Shown here piece by piece: positions 15,161 to 22,683 of a stretch of DNA of 22,686 bases. Made by a program: the position numbers and the translations under genes. Under the pieces are notes generated by a model. That model saw only the letters and a list, made by a program, of their open reading frames with translations, made no database searches and had not been told where the DNA came from. Each line of letters starts with the position of its first letter. Position 1 is the stretch's first letter. Origin of the DNA: Phycisphaerales bacterium (GTDB taxonomy: Bacteria; Planctomycetota; Phycisphaerae; Tepidisphaerales; Tepidisphaeraceae); contig JAQGHP010000773.1 of assembly GCA_028288775.1 (NCBI GenBank), positions 1 to 22,686 of the forward strand, written 5' to 3'.

Positions 15161-15493
15161 GGGAGGTAGTGGGTAGTGGGCGGTAGGCAGTGGGCAGTAG
15201 AAGCCAGGAGCCAGAAGCCAGTAGAAGAGCGCATGGAGGCGGGCGCTGCGTGCGATGAACGAAGTCGACTGAGGACTGAGTCTACTCATTCACGCCGGGT
15301 ACGAGTGACAGCGAGGCCCCGGATATGGCGTGTTGCAGTTTCCTGCGGTCCGAAGAATCCGGGGCCTCGCTTTCAGCTCGTACCCGGCGTGATGGGTTAA
15401 CCGAATTTAGCGCTTGGCGACCGGGGTTCTTGCAGTCGCTACTTTGCCTGATGACCGCCTCAGTCTGCCTACTGCCCTCTGCCTGCCGCCTAC
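15161..15493. repeat. Nested inverted repeats
   Basis: The outer arms (26 bp, three mismatches) are at 15175-15200 and 15469-15494, with motif GGCAGTGGGCAGTAG. The inner arms (about 30 bp, few mismatches) are at 15293-15322 and 15359-15389, with motif CGCCGGGTACGAG and GCGAGGCCCCGG. The two pairs have centres only about 6 bp apart (near 15335 and 15341), so a palindrome sits within a palindrome. The outer right arm reaches the stop codon of the acidic protein gene. No gene is seen inside. Confidence 0.88.
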
Positions 15494-15889
15494 TTATTCC
15501 TCATCGTCTTCGAAGTCGTCTTCGTAATCGTCGTCGTCGTCATCGTCGTCGTCGGGGTTGTCGAATTCGTCGTCTTCCTCGTCTTCCTCATCCTCTTCGT
15601 CTTCATCCTCGTCGGCGTCTTCGTCCTCTTCCTCGTCTACTTCCTCGTCCTCGGCTTCCTCTTCCTCTTCTTCGTCCTCGTCTTCATCCTCTTCATCGTC
15701 GTCATCGTCTTCGTCGGCGTCTTCCTCCTTGGCGGCGCGCTTGGCGGCCTGGGGGCGGGCGGTCAGGAGCTCGTCCGCGTCGTCGGCGAGGAGGCCGGGG
15801 ATGAAGAGGCCGCAGGCGGAGTTGGCCGGGGCTCCGGCGAGCCAGTGGGGCAGCCGGGCCAATCCGTTGTAGTCGATGTCGCTGGTCAT
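15494..15889 (-). CDS. Small protein with extreme Asp/Glu tail
   Basis: This 131-aa protein has an ordinary head of about 55 residues (MTSDIDYNGLARLPHWLAGA, then PANSACGLFIPGLL) and a tail (55-131) made mostly of Asp and Glu. AGGAA a few bases upstream supports the ATG at 15889. No family is recognised for the head. Long acidic tails occur in histone chaperones and in proteins that bind basic proteins or cations. The opposite strand shows a poly-Ser frame, which is only the shadow of the GAN/GAY codons. Confidence 0.7.
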   Translation of the reverse strand: MTSDIDYNGLARLPHWLAGAPANSACGLFIPGLLADDADELLTARPQAAKRAAKEEDADEDDDDDEEDEDEDEEEEEEAEDEEVDEEEDEDADEDEDEEDEEDEEDDEFDNPDDDDDDDDDYEDDFEDDEE

Positions 15890-16108
15890 ACGCGCTTCCT
15901 GGGTTGTGGCCTGGGGCGTCAGCCGACGATTCTTCCGGGCGGGCCCCGCATCCCGGCGGGGTATCAAACCCGGAAGCCATCGCGGCTGTCAACGGAGATT
16001 CTCTCGGCCCCGTTCCCGACTCCGGTCCCTCCCGGCTGTCGGGCAAAGTCGCGGCATTTAAGCGAGGGGGGGTCGATGAGTCAAGGGGGGAGCAACAGTT
16101 GCCAGTTG

Positions 16109-16169
16109 TTAGTTGCCAGTGAAGGAAAAGGAACAGAAGCCGCTTGCGCTTTCTTCAACTGGCAACTAA
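16109..16169. repeat. TTAGTTGCCAG inverted repeat overlapping the copA stop
   Basis: The arms TTAGTTGCCAGTGAAG (16109-16124) and CTTCAACTGGCAACTAA (16153-16169) pair with a one-base bulge. A further GTTGCCAG copy lies just left at about 16098. The right arm includes the stop codon of the ATPase gene (16166-16168). It may form its transcription terminator. Confidence 0.8.
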
Positions 16170-18520
16170 TCCTCAATTTTCGTCCGGCGCAATAACAGGG
16201 CATTTCCTATGACCGTCACATCGGACAGCGCCATCGCGGCGGCGGCTACGAGGGGGCTGAGGAGCCCGAATGCCGCCAGCGGGATCGCAAGCACGTTGTA
16301 GATGAACGCGAGGAACAGGTTCTGGCGGATCTTCCGCATCGTCGCCCGGCTCAGGCGGATGGATGCGGCAATACCGGTCAGGCTGCCGCTGACGAGGACG
16401 ATGTCGCCCGCCTCCTTGGCAATGTCGGAGCCTCCGCCGATGGCAATGCCCAGGTCGGCCGTCGCGAGGGCGGGGGCGTCGTTGATGCCGTCGCCGACCA
16501 TTGCAACCCGGCGGGAATTGCCCGCGCGGAGTGATTCGATCACCGCCGCCTTGTCGGCGGGCCTGACCTCGGCCCGCACGTCGTCGATCCCCACCATCTT
16601 CGCGACCTTTTCCGCCGCGGCCCGGTTGTCGCCGGTAAGAAGCACGGTACGCAGGCCAAGGCGATGGAGTTGTGCTACGGCTTCGATGGAATCGGGCTTG
16701 AGCTCGTCCGCGATCACCAGCACGCCCAGCCGCTCGACGCCTGCCGGGGATTTGCTTGCGACATGAACGAACGTGTTCCCCGGCGCGAGGGCGGGGATCT
16801 GCCCGTCGCCGTCGGTTGCACCGTGGGCGAGGAGCATCGCGTCGCTGCCGACCAGAAGCGTGCGGCCTTCCACTTCCGCCACGATTCCCGCGCCCGCCTC
16901 GCTGGTGAAGCCGTCGGGGTCAGGGATTGTTAGGCCGCGCTCGCGGGCCCGGGCGACGACGGCCTTGGCCAGCGGGTGCCCGCTGTACTGCTCGGCCCCG
17001 GCGGCGAGGCGCAGCAGGTCGTCCGAGGCCATGCCATTGAGAACCACCACGTCCGTCAGCACCGGCCGCCCGCGGGTGATGGTGCCGGTCTTATCGAGCA
17101 CGACGGTGTCGATCAGTTCCGCCTTTTGCAGCGCGTCGATGTCGCGGATCAATATGCCCCGCCGGGCGCCCCGGCCAGTGCCGACCATGACGGCCGTCGG
17201 CACTGCCAGCCCCAGCGCGCAGGGGCACGCGATGATCAACACGCTGCAAACGGTTCGTGCGACGGTGGACCAGGTCTGCCCCGCCGGCCACCCGTGCGCT
17301 GCGCCCCACGCGTACCAGCCGATGCCGGTGATAAGGGCGATGGCCAGGACGCAAGGCACGAACACCGCGGCCACCTGATCCGCCAGGCGCTGCACCGGCG
17401 GTTTGTCGGATTGGGCGTTCTCGACGAGCGCCACGATCTGCGCGAGCGCCGTCTGTGACCCCGTCTTCGTCACGCGAACGACGAGGCGACCGTCCTGGTT
17501 GATCGTTCCCCCGACGACGGCGTCTCCAACGCCGCGGGTAACGGGGATCGGCTCTCCGGTGATCATCGATTCATCGACGCTCGACCGGCCTTCGACGACG
17601 TCCCCGTCGATGGGAATGCGGTCGCCGGGACGGACGAGGATGCGGTCGCCGGGGTGGAGGGCGGCGATGGGAACCTCTTCGGGAGGAGCGGAAGAGGACG
17701 CGATGACGCGGAGACGCGGGGACGCGGAGAGGGAGGGAGCCGCGTCCTCCCCGTTTTCCGGCAACCGCAGCGCCACGGAGGGAACCAACTCCAACAACTC
17801 CCTGATCGCCGACCCGGCGGATTGCCGGGCGCGGGCTTCGAGCCAATGGCCGAGACTGATCAGGGCGAGCAGACCCGTGGCCTCCATGAAGTAGAGATCA
17901 TGCAATCGGGGCGGCGGCCATGCGCCGGCCAAGCCTCCCAGGAAGTAAATCAGGCTGTAGCCCCAGGCCACGGTCGCGCCCAGCGAGATGAGCGTGTCCA
18001 TGTTGCTCGTGCGGTTGCGCAGGGCTTTCCAGGCGCTCGCGTAGAAGCGGCCGCCGACGTAGAGCATTGCGATGGTGCTGGTAAGCAGCGAAGCCCACCC
18101 CATCCACGTCGATTGGGCAGGCAAATGGTGTGCGTGCGACCCCGCGGCCTGCAAAATCCAATGCGCCGCTTCGAGCGGAAGCCACAGAATGATTCCCGCC
18201 GCCGCCCGGCGGAACCATGCCGTCGCTTCCTCAGCCTGCCGTTGCGACCGGCGCTCCTCGGCATCCGCGGCCTGGGTGCCGGCTTCTTCCGGTGTAGCCG
18301 AATAGCCGGACTGGGTGATCGCCTGCGCGATGCGTTGCGGGTCGGTCTGAGCCGGGTCGAAGCGCACCGCTGCCCGCCCGCGGGCGAGATTCACCTGGCA
18401 GGCGTCCACACCCGCAACTTTGCGAGCCGCCTGCTCCACATGTGCGACGCAGCTCGCGCAATTCATTCCGTTGATTTCGATCGTGGCGGATTCGAGAAGT
18501 GTTTCGGCCCGGGATGTCAT
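16166..18520 (-). CDS. copA: Copper-type P1B ATPase
   Basis: This 784-aa membrane ATPase exports (or loads) Cu+ using ATP. It has one N-terminal heavy-metal domain (GMNCASC, C21/C24), about eight helices, the actuator loop TGE (321-323) and the metal-site CPC (432-434). Phosphorylated D476 is in DKTGT. HP is at 515-516, GDGIND at 676-681 and the last-helix MALSDV at 763-768. A Tyr-Asn pair (YN, 741-742) also fits copper subtype P1B-1. An unusual insert (about 256-280) lies in the cytoplasmic loop before PGD; its DNA at 17701-17738 is a repeat-like sequence. The ATG at 18520 has no SD but a TATAAT 8 nt upstream, so the message may be leaderless. It diverges from the toxin-antitoxin pair. Confidence 0.95.
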   Translation of the reverse strand: MTSRAETLLESATIEINGMNCASCVAHVEQAARKVAGVDACQVNLARGRAAVRFDPAQTDPQRIAQAITQSGYSATPEEAGTQAADAEERRSQRQAEEATAWFRRAAAGIILWLPLEAAHWILQAAGSHAHHLPAQSTWMGWASLLTSTIAMLYVGGRFYASAWKALRNRTSNMDTLISLGATVAWGYSLIYFLGGLAGAWPPPRLHDLYFMEATGLLALISLGHWLEARARQSAGSAIRELLELVPSVALRLPENGEDAAPSLSASPRLRVIASSSAPPEEVPIAALHPGDRILVRPGDRIPIDGDVVEGRSSVDESMITGEPIPVTRGVGDAVVGGTINQDGRLVVRVTKTGSQTALAQIVALVENAQSDKPPVQRLADQVAAVFVPCVLAIALITGIGWYAWGAAHGWPAGQTWSTVARTVCSVLIIACPCALGLAVPTAVMVGTGRGARRGILIRDIDALQKAELIDTVVLDKTGTITRGRPVLTDVVVLNGMASDDLLRLAAGAEQYSGHPLAKAVVARARERGLTIPDPDGFTSEAGAGIVAEVEGRTLLVGSDAMLLAHGATDGDGQIPALAPGNTFVHVASKSPAGVERLGVLVIADELKPDSIEAVAQLHRLGLRTVLLTGDNRAAAEKVAKMVGIDDVRAEVRPADKAAVIESLRAGNSRRVAMVGDGINDAPALATADLGIAIGGGSDIAKEAGDIVLVSGSLTGIAASIRLSRATMRKIRQNLFLAFIYNVLAIPLAAFGLLSPLVAAAAMALSDVTVIGNALLLRRTKIED
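17701..17738. repeat. GACGCGGAGACGCGG-type repeat inside copA
   Basis: Tandem-like GACGCGGAGA / CGCGGGGACGCGGAGAGG units lie within the coding sequence and encode about residues 262-276 (SLSASPRLRV on the minus strand). The style matches the intergenic GACGC/GAGACGC elements of this window and not the surrounding coding sequence. The frame is kept. Confidence 0.65.
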
Positions 18521-18528
18521 GATGTCAC

Positions 18529-18534
18529 ATTATA
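18529..18534 (-). promoter_or_regulatory. Perfect -10 box just upstream of copA
   Basis: The minus strand has TATAAT ending 8 nt before the ATG; the -35 at 17 nt spacing (CAGTTG) is poor. Two direct GATGTCA copies (18513-18519 and 18521-18527) overlap the start region. Transcription would begin at or next to the start codon. Confidence 0.5.
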
Positions 18535-18604
18535 GGTAAGAATGTCTGTCGCAACTGTTAGCGGGAATGGGGGCACGGACCTGTCCATGGGCGCGATGAG
18601 AATA

Positions 18605-18635
18605 TTGACTTTAAAAGACAATGGCCTAGGATAAT
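18605..18635 (+). promoter_or_regulatory. Candidate promoter of the toxin-antitoxin pair
   Basis: TTGACT at 18605-18610 is followed by TAGGAT (18627-18632, spacer 16) overlapping GATAAT (18630-18635, spacer 19). With the first choice the start would fall on the A of the toxin ATG (18639), again pointing to a leaderless transcript. Confidence 0.5.
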
Positions 18636-18638
18636 CTG

Positions 18639-18896
18639 ATGGCGACGGTCAAAATTACGCCGGCGGCGCGGCTCGAATTCGCCGCGTTGCCACGCCCGAT
18701 TCAGGGTCGCGTCTTTGAGATCTTTGACCGCCTCCAAGACTGGCCGGCAGTGAGCGGCGCCAAGCCCCTTCGCGGTGAGCTGAAAGGCAGCTTTCGCATA
18801 CGAACGGGTGACTACCGCGTCATTTTCAGGACTTCGGCGGATGGCGCGACGGTTACAGTATGGAAGATCGGAGGTCGCGGTGGAGTTTATGATTGA
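18639..18896 (+). CDS. RelE/ParE-family toxin
   Basis: This 85-aa protein has the RelE/ParE pattern: N-terminal strand and two helices, then GSFRIRTGDYRVIFR (about 51-65) and a final strand VTVWKIGGRGGVYD. RelE/HigB members cut mRNA on the ribosome; ParE members poison gyrase, and sequence alone does not separate these here. The C-terminal motif reads IGGRGGVY, with Gly where many relatives carry His (IGHR). The antitoxin gene follows 82 bp downstream, the toxin-first order typical of HigBA-like pairs. No SD is seen before the ATG. Confidence 0.85.
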   Translation: MATVKITPAARLEFAALPRPIQGRVFEIFDRLQDWPAVSGAKPLRGELKGSFRIRTGDYRVIFRTSADGATVTVWKIGGRGGVYD

Positions 18897-18978
18897 TGTT
18901 TGGTCACAACAGCGAAGAGGCTCCTCCCGCACCTGCGGTGTGAATTTGCCTCGAAGTCTAATGTAAATGTGAGGTGCC

Positions 18979-19380
18979 ATGATGATGAAAACGCTTGTCG
19001 AAAAGGGACGCAAGTTCGTGTTGGTTCCGGTCGAGGCGTGGGAGAGGATCGCCAGCGGGGCGGTAGCATTGCCGGAGCTTCCGGTCGCCGATGCCGAAGG
19101 CAATATGGACGCGCTTGAATTCGCCCGTGCCACGATTGCCCGGGGCATCATCAGGGACCGGATCGCGGCGGGGCTTTCGCAAGCCGAACTGGCCCGCAGG
19201 GCCGGAATTCAGCCCGCTGTCTTGAATCGGATTGAAAAGGCCAAAGTGGTTCCCGACAACTCGACCATCAAAAAAATCGATGCGGCATTGGCGAATGTCG
19301 GGAAGCTCAAGCCTCAACGGCGGCCGACGGGAGGTCGCACGCACGTATCGCAGAAGGGTGCCAGGAAAACTTCGTTTTGA
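18979..19380 (+). CDS. XRE-family antitoxin / transcriptional regulator
   Basis: This 133-aa protein has an N-terminal segment (about 1-50, FVLVPVEAWERIAS) like the toxin-binding part of other antitoxins. A Cro/cI-type helix-turn-helix follows (about 58-110, GLSQAELARRAGIQPAVLNRIEKAK), then a basic tail. GAGGTG precedes the ATG at 18979. It likely neutralises the toxin encoded just upstream and represses their shared promoter. The C-terminus (RRPTGGRTHVSQKGARKTSF) is disordered-looking. Confidence 0.85.
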   Translation: MMMKTLVEKGRKFVLVPVEAWERIASGAVALPELPVADAEGNMDALEFARATIARGIIRDRIAAGLSQAELARRAGIQPAVLNRIEKAKVVPDNSTIKKIDAALANVGKLKPQRRPTGGRTHVSQKGARKTSF

Positions 19381-19411
19381 ACGGGTCGATGCAGGCTGGC
19401 GAATAAGAACG

Positions 19412-19696
19412 CTACTTCAGATCCTTCATATACTTCTCAGGATTCTTCTTAAACTCCGGGACGCAGTCCTCGCAGCAGAATCCGATGACCTTGCCCTTGT
19501 ACGTCACCGTGGGGACGGTCGAATCGACGGGGTTGTCCCGGTCTACCGCGCAGAACTTGTTGATCGGCTGCGCCGGTTGCGTGGCGGCGGGGGTCTCGGG
19601 CTTCTTGGCGTCCTTCTTTTCCACCTTGTCAGCCGCGGACAAGACCGCACACGTCAGGGCCAGGCATGCGACGGCCGAAAACATCATGCGCTTCAT
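19412..19696 (-). CDS. Exported YHS-like cysteine protein
   Basis: This 94-aa protein has a signal peptide (1 to about 22, MKRMMFSAVACLALTCAVLSAA), a Lys/Pro linker (23-45) and a YHS-like domain. The domain shows C49 in KFCAVD and C74/C75/C78 in IGFCCEDC, then FKKNPEKYM. YHS-type domains are small Cys-containing modules often linked to heavy-metal proteins. The copper ATPase is nearby, but a functional link is only inferred. GGGAG about 7 nt before the ATG supports the start. It is convergent with the antitoxin gene (31-bp gap). Confidence 0.8.
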   Translation of the reverse strand: MKRMMFSAVACLALTCAVLSAADKVEKKDAKKPETPAATQPAQPINKFCAVDRDNPVDSTVPTVTYKGKVIGFCCEDCVPEFKKNPEKYMKDLK

Positions 19697-19775
19697 GCAA
19701 ATCTCCCGAGGATGACAGGCAGAACCACTATGCCGTAATGAAACCGGCAGGGGGTACGACGGCGTCCACCGTTAT

Positions 19776-20036
19776 CTACTTCTTATAGTACGCCGTGTTT
19801 TTCTCGATGAACTCGGCCCACTCCGCCGGGAGGTCTTCGACGGGGAAAATGGCCGTCACCGGGCATTCGTCCACGCACAGCCCGCAGTCAATGCAGGTGT
19901 CGGGATCGATATAGAGCATCTCGGCGGCGGCAAATTCAGCCTCGTCCTTGGTGGGGTGAATGCAGTCCACCGGGCAGACCGTCACGCAGGCGGTGTCCTT
20001 GGTCCCGATGCACGGCTGGGCGATAATGTGCGACAT
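19776..20036 (-). CDS. 7Fe ferredoxin ([3Fe-4S][4Fe-4S])
   Basis: This 86-aa electron carrier has the 7Fe pattern. C9-x7-C17 and distal C58 are placed to hold the 3Fe cluster. C21 with C48-x2-C51-x2-C54 would hold the 4Fe cluster, and C25 is the extra Cys found in this family. Binding motifs are TACVTVCPVDCI and TCIDCGLCVDECP. Family members carry electrons to diverse reductases; no partner gene is adjacent. It lies in the same direction as the YHS gene (79-bp gap). The SD (AAGGA) is about 11 nt from the ATG. Confidence 0.93.
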   Translation of the reverse strand: MSHIIAQPCIGTKDTACVTVCPVDCIHPTKDEAEFAAAEMLYIDPDTCIDCGLCVDECPVTAIFPVEDLPAEWAEFIEKNTAYYKK

Positions 20037-20480
20037 AAGAACCGAATCCTTCGAGGCTAATCGTCATCCAAGCGCGAGCGGCGGCTCGATGCCCGTTCCG
20101 CGCCTGCCGTGCTCTTCCCGGGGCCTATCCCAAACGTTCGGGCGCACAAGGGGAGGGATTATAGGGCGAGTTTGCGGCGCAGCAATGGGGCTTGACGGGC
20201 GGGGCTCTGTTCGCTTCATGCGGACAAGGCAAATCCGAAACCCGAATGACGAAACCCGAATCAAATCCGAAGTCCCAAATCCGAAATCCGAATTAGAAGC
20301 CCTTGCCCCCAAAAAGCGGGGAAAGACCTGAGCCGCGAATGCACACGAGTGAATTAGCACTTCTTATTCGTGCGCATTCGTGTTCATTCGTGGCTCCCTC
20401 TGAATTCGGATTTCGCCATTCGGATTTCATTCGGATTTCGGGGATTCGGATTTCGGGTTTACATCCACAGCGCAGTCTAG
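20037..20480. repeat. Intergenic region with two nested repeat families
   Basis: The outer arms are tandem AAATCCGAAACCCGAAT-type units at 20231-20295, answered by inverted units (ATTCGGATTTCG) at 20401-20460. Inside lies a second palindrome, 20330-20396, built of GAGCCGCGAATG and its complement, with CGAATG/CATTCG internal units. No gene is supported. The part next to the ferredoxin (20037-20220) shows nothing distinct. Confidence 0.85.
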
Positions 20481-22079
20481 CTAGCGGGTTATGAGTGACT
20501 TCCCATTCATCTCCTTCGGCTGTGCCAGCCCCAACATCTCTAGCGCCGTCGGTGCCAGGTCCGCCAGGCGTCCGCCTTCGCGCAGCTTCTTACCCTTCAA
20601 CCGGTCATCGACAAGGATGCACTCCACGTCATAGGTCGTATGCGCAGTGTGCGGGCCGCCGGTGGCGGGGTCGATCATTTGTTCGCAGTTGCCGTGGTCG
20701 GCGGTGACGATCGCCGTGCCGCCCAGCCTTTGCACCGCGGCCAGCACGCGGCCGACGCATTCGTCCACCACTTCCACCGCCTTTACCGCCGCGTTCAGCA
20801 CGCCCGTGTGACCGACCATGTCGCCGTTGGCGAAGTTCACCACGACGAGGTCGTACAGGCCCGAGTCCACTCGCCGCACGACTTCATCGGCCACGCCGTA
20901 TCCGCTCATCTCGGGCATCTGGCTGTAGGCCGTGAGGGGTTCGCCGTTGGAGAGCACCTTGGGCGAGGGGACGATCTGGCGGTCCTCGCCGGGGAAGGGG
21001 GCTTCGCGGTAGTCGTTGAAGAAGAACGTCACGTGCGGGAACTTCTCCGACTCGGCGCTGCGGAACTGCTTGAGCCCCAGGTTCGAGATGTATTCGCCAA
21101 GCGTGTTCACCATTTTCGGCGGCTTGGGATACGCGACATGCACCGGCAGGCCCTGCTCGTACGCGGTCATCGTCACGTAATAGAGGTCAAGCTTTTTGCC
21201 GCGGTTGAAGCCGGTGAAGTCGTCGAGGACGAACGCCTTGGTCAGCTCGCGCGGCCGGTCGCCGCGGTAGTTGTAGAAGAGGACGGAGTCGCCGTCGCGG
21301 ACGGTGGCGCGGGGGGTTGAGCCGTCGTCCGTGATCACCGCGGGAACGACAAACTCATCGCCCGATAGATCGGGCTCGGTCGGGCGTTCGTAATAATGGG
21401 TAATCGCGGCCTCGGCGCTGCGGAAGCGGGGGCCGTCGCCATTGACGATGGCGCGATACGCCTTCTCCACCCGCGGCCACCGGTTGTCGCGATCCATCGC
21501 ATAATAGCGGCCGCTCACGGTGGCGACCTGGCCGACGCCGATCTCCTTCATCTTCGCTTCGATCTGCCGGACGTACCCCAGCCCCGAGTTGGGCGACGTG
21601 TCGCGGCCATCGGTAAACGCGTGCAGGAAAACGCGATTGAGCCCCTTACGGTGGCAAAGCTCCAGGCAGCCGAACAAATGCTCGAGCAACCCGTGCACCC
21701 CGGCGTCGCTGACGATGCCGAACAGGTGCAGCGTCGAGCCCTTATTCAATGCATTGGTCACCGCGGCGTTCACCTCACGATTATCAAAGAACGACCCATC
21801 GCGAATGGCCTTGGTGATGGCGACCGATTCCTGATTGACGATCCGCCCCGCGCCGATGTTCTGGTGGCCCACCTCGCTATTGCCCATCGTCCCCTCCGGC
21901 AGGCCGACGTCGAAGCCGCTGGTGTGGATGAGGACGTTGGGGTACTCGGCCATCAGCCGATCCGCGACCGGATGCTTCGCGAGATAGACGGCGTTGGCGT
22001 TGTTCCACTGCGGATACGGGTTCTTCCCCCACCCGTCGCGGACGATGATGACATGCGGACGTTTGCTAACAGAAGCCAC
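20481..22079 (-). CDS. gpmI: 2,3-bisphosphoglycerate-independent phosphoglycerate mutase
   Basis: This 532-aa cytoplasmic enzyme of glycolysis/gluconeogenesis interconverts 3- and 2-phosphoglycerate using two Mn ions and a phosphoserine. Landmarks are D15 in RDGWG, catalytic S68 in TMGNSEVGH, DGRD, NFANGDMVGHTG and D461/H462 in TADHGN. The start is GTG at 22079, preceded by AAAGGA 6 nt upstream. Length is slightly above the usual 510-515 residues. The first strand reads IIVRDGWG where most relatives have LIxLDGWG. It is a lone gene flanked by repeat-rich regions. Confidence 0.96.
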   Translation of the reverse strand: MASVSKRPHVIIVRDGWGKNPYPQWNNANAVYLAKHPVADRLMAEYPNVLIHTSGFDVGLPEGTMGNSEVGHQNIGAGRIVNQESVAITKAIRDGSFFDNREVNAAVTNALNKGSTLHLFGIVSDAGVHGLLEHLFGCLELCHRKGLNRVFLHAFTDGRDTSPNSGLGYVRQIEAKMKEIGVGQVATVSGRYYAMDRDNRWPRVEKAYRAIVNGDGPRFRSAEAAITHYYERPTEPDLSGDEFVVPAVITDDGSTPRATVRDGDSVLFYNYRGDRPRELTKAFVLDDFTGFNRGKKLDLYYVTMTAYEQGLPVHVAYPKPPKMVNTLGEYISNLGLKQFRSAESEKFPHVTFFFNDYREAPFPGEDRQIVPSPKVLSNGEPLTAYSQMPEMSGYGVADEVVRRVDSGLYDLVVVNFANGDMVGHTGVLNAAVKAVEVVDECVGRVLAAVQRLGGTAIVTADHGNCEQMIDPATGGPHTAHTTYDVECILVDDRLKGKKLREGGRLADLAPTALEMLGLAQPKEMNGKSLITR

Positions 22080-22580
22080 TGCAATTCCTTTCGCTAATTC
22101 GAGCCGGCCATCTTACGGGAGCGGACGCGAGTTGTCAGTCGGCGCACCTCGCGGCATGGGCAAACGGGAAGAAGTCTTGGACCACCAAGTCGCCAAGACG
22201 CCGAGGAAAACGGGTAGAATTGAACGCAGAGACGCTGAGGCGCAAAGAAAGGAGAGGGAGGAGAGAGAAGAAATTTTGTTTCGTGCTCAGGGTTCCGGGA
22301 GGGGCCTGTATTCGATCAATTCATTTCTCGGCGTTTTCCTCTGCGCCTCGGCATCTGGGCGTCTGGGCGTTCAATTCTCCCCGTCCCGGTAGGCGCTTGG
22401 GGCGGGGTCAAACCCGCGTGGCGACTCATCTCCGCGCCCGATCTCCCGTTTTCGGCGCGCGATTGGCGCGGGCGCTCGGAAAAATTTTTCGACGTGCGGA
22501 GGGCAGGCCGCGCTCGCGCCGCGCGGCACCGGCGAGCCTGCCCGCTAGACCGAAACGCGCGTTCGCGCTCCCGACATACC
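22080..22580. repeat. Intergenic region with inverted repeats
   Basis: Arms GAATTGAACG (22217-22226) and CGTTCAATTC (22368-22377) enclose an imperfect palindrome made of GACGC/GAGGCGC-type units. A related CACCAAGTCGCCAAGACG unit lies at about 22182-22199. Further right, GGGCAGGC (22501-22508) and GCCTGCCC (22536-22543) form an 8-bp stem around a GC-rich 27-nt loop. No gene is supported here. Confidence 0.75.
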
Positions 22581-22589
22581 CCTCGAGAA

Positions 22590-22616
22590 TTGTGAAAAAA
22601 TTAAACGCATTCACAA
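22590..22616. promoter_or_regulatory. Candidate operator: 7-bp inverted repeat
   Basis: TTGTGAA (22590-22596) and TTCACAA (22610-22616) are perfect complements 13 nt apart, in a markedly AT-rich stretch just upstream of the promoter at 22625. A dimeric regulator could bind here; no regulator can be named. Confidence 0.45.
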
Positions 22617-22624
22617 AATATTTA

Positions 22625-22653
22625 TTGACGCGATTTTTTTCGGCCATTAAATT
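22625..22653 (+). promoter_or_regulatory. Promoter of the gene at the right edge
   Basis: TTGACG (22625-22630) and TAAATT (22648-22653) are exactly 17 nt apart, followed by a leader of about 25 nt. This is one of the clearest promoters in the window. Confidence 0.6.
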
Positions 22654-22665
22654 CGTCAATCGAAG

Positions 22666-22673
22666 AAAGGAGG
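22666..22673 (+). promoter_or_regulatory. Consensus SD of the gene at the right edge
   Basis: AAAGGAGG lies 10 nt before the ATG at 22684. It confirms that a real gene begins there. Confidence 0.7.
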
Positions 22674-22683
22674 TACCAGCGCC

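Noticed and set aside
15558..15872. Poly-Ser protein on the plus strand
   Set aside because: Antisense reading of the Asp/Glu codons of the acidic-tail protein; the minus-strand frame has an SD and an ordinary N-terminal head.
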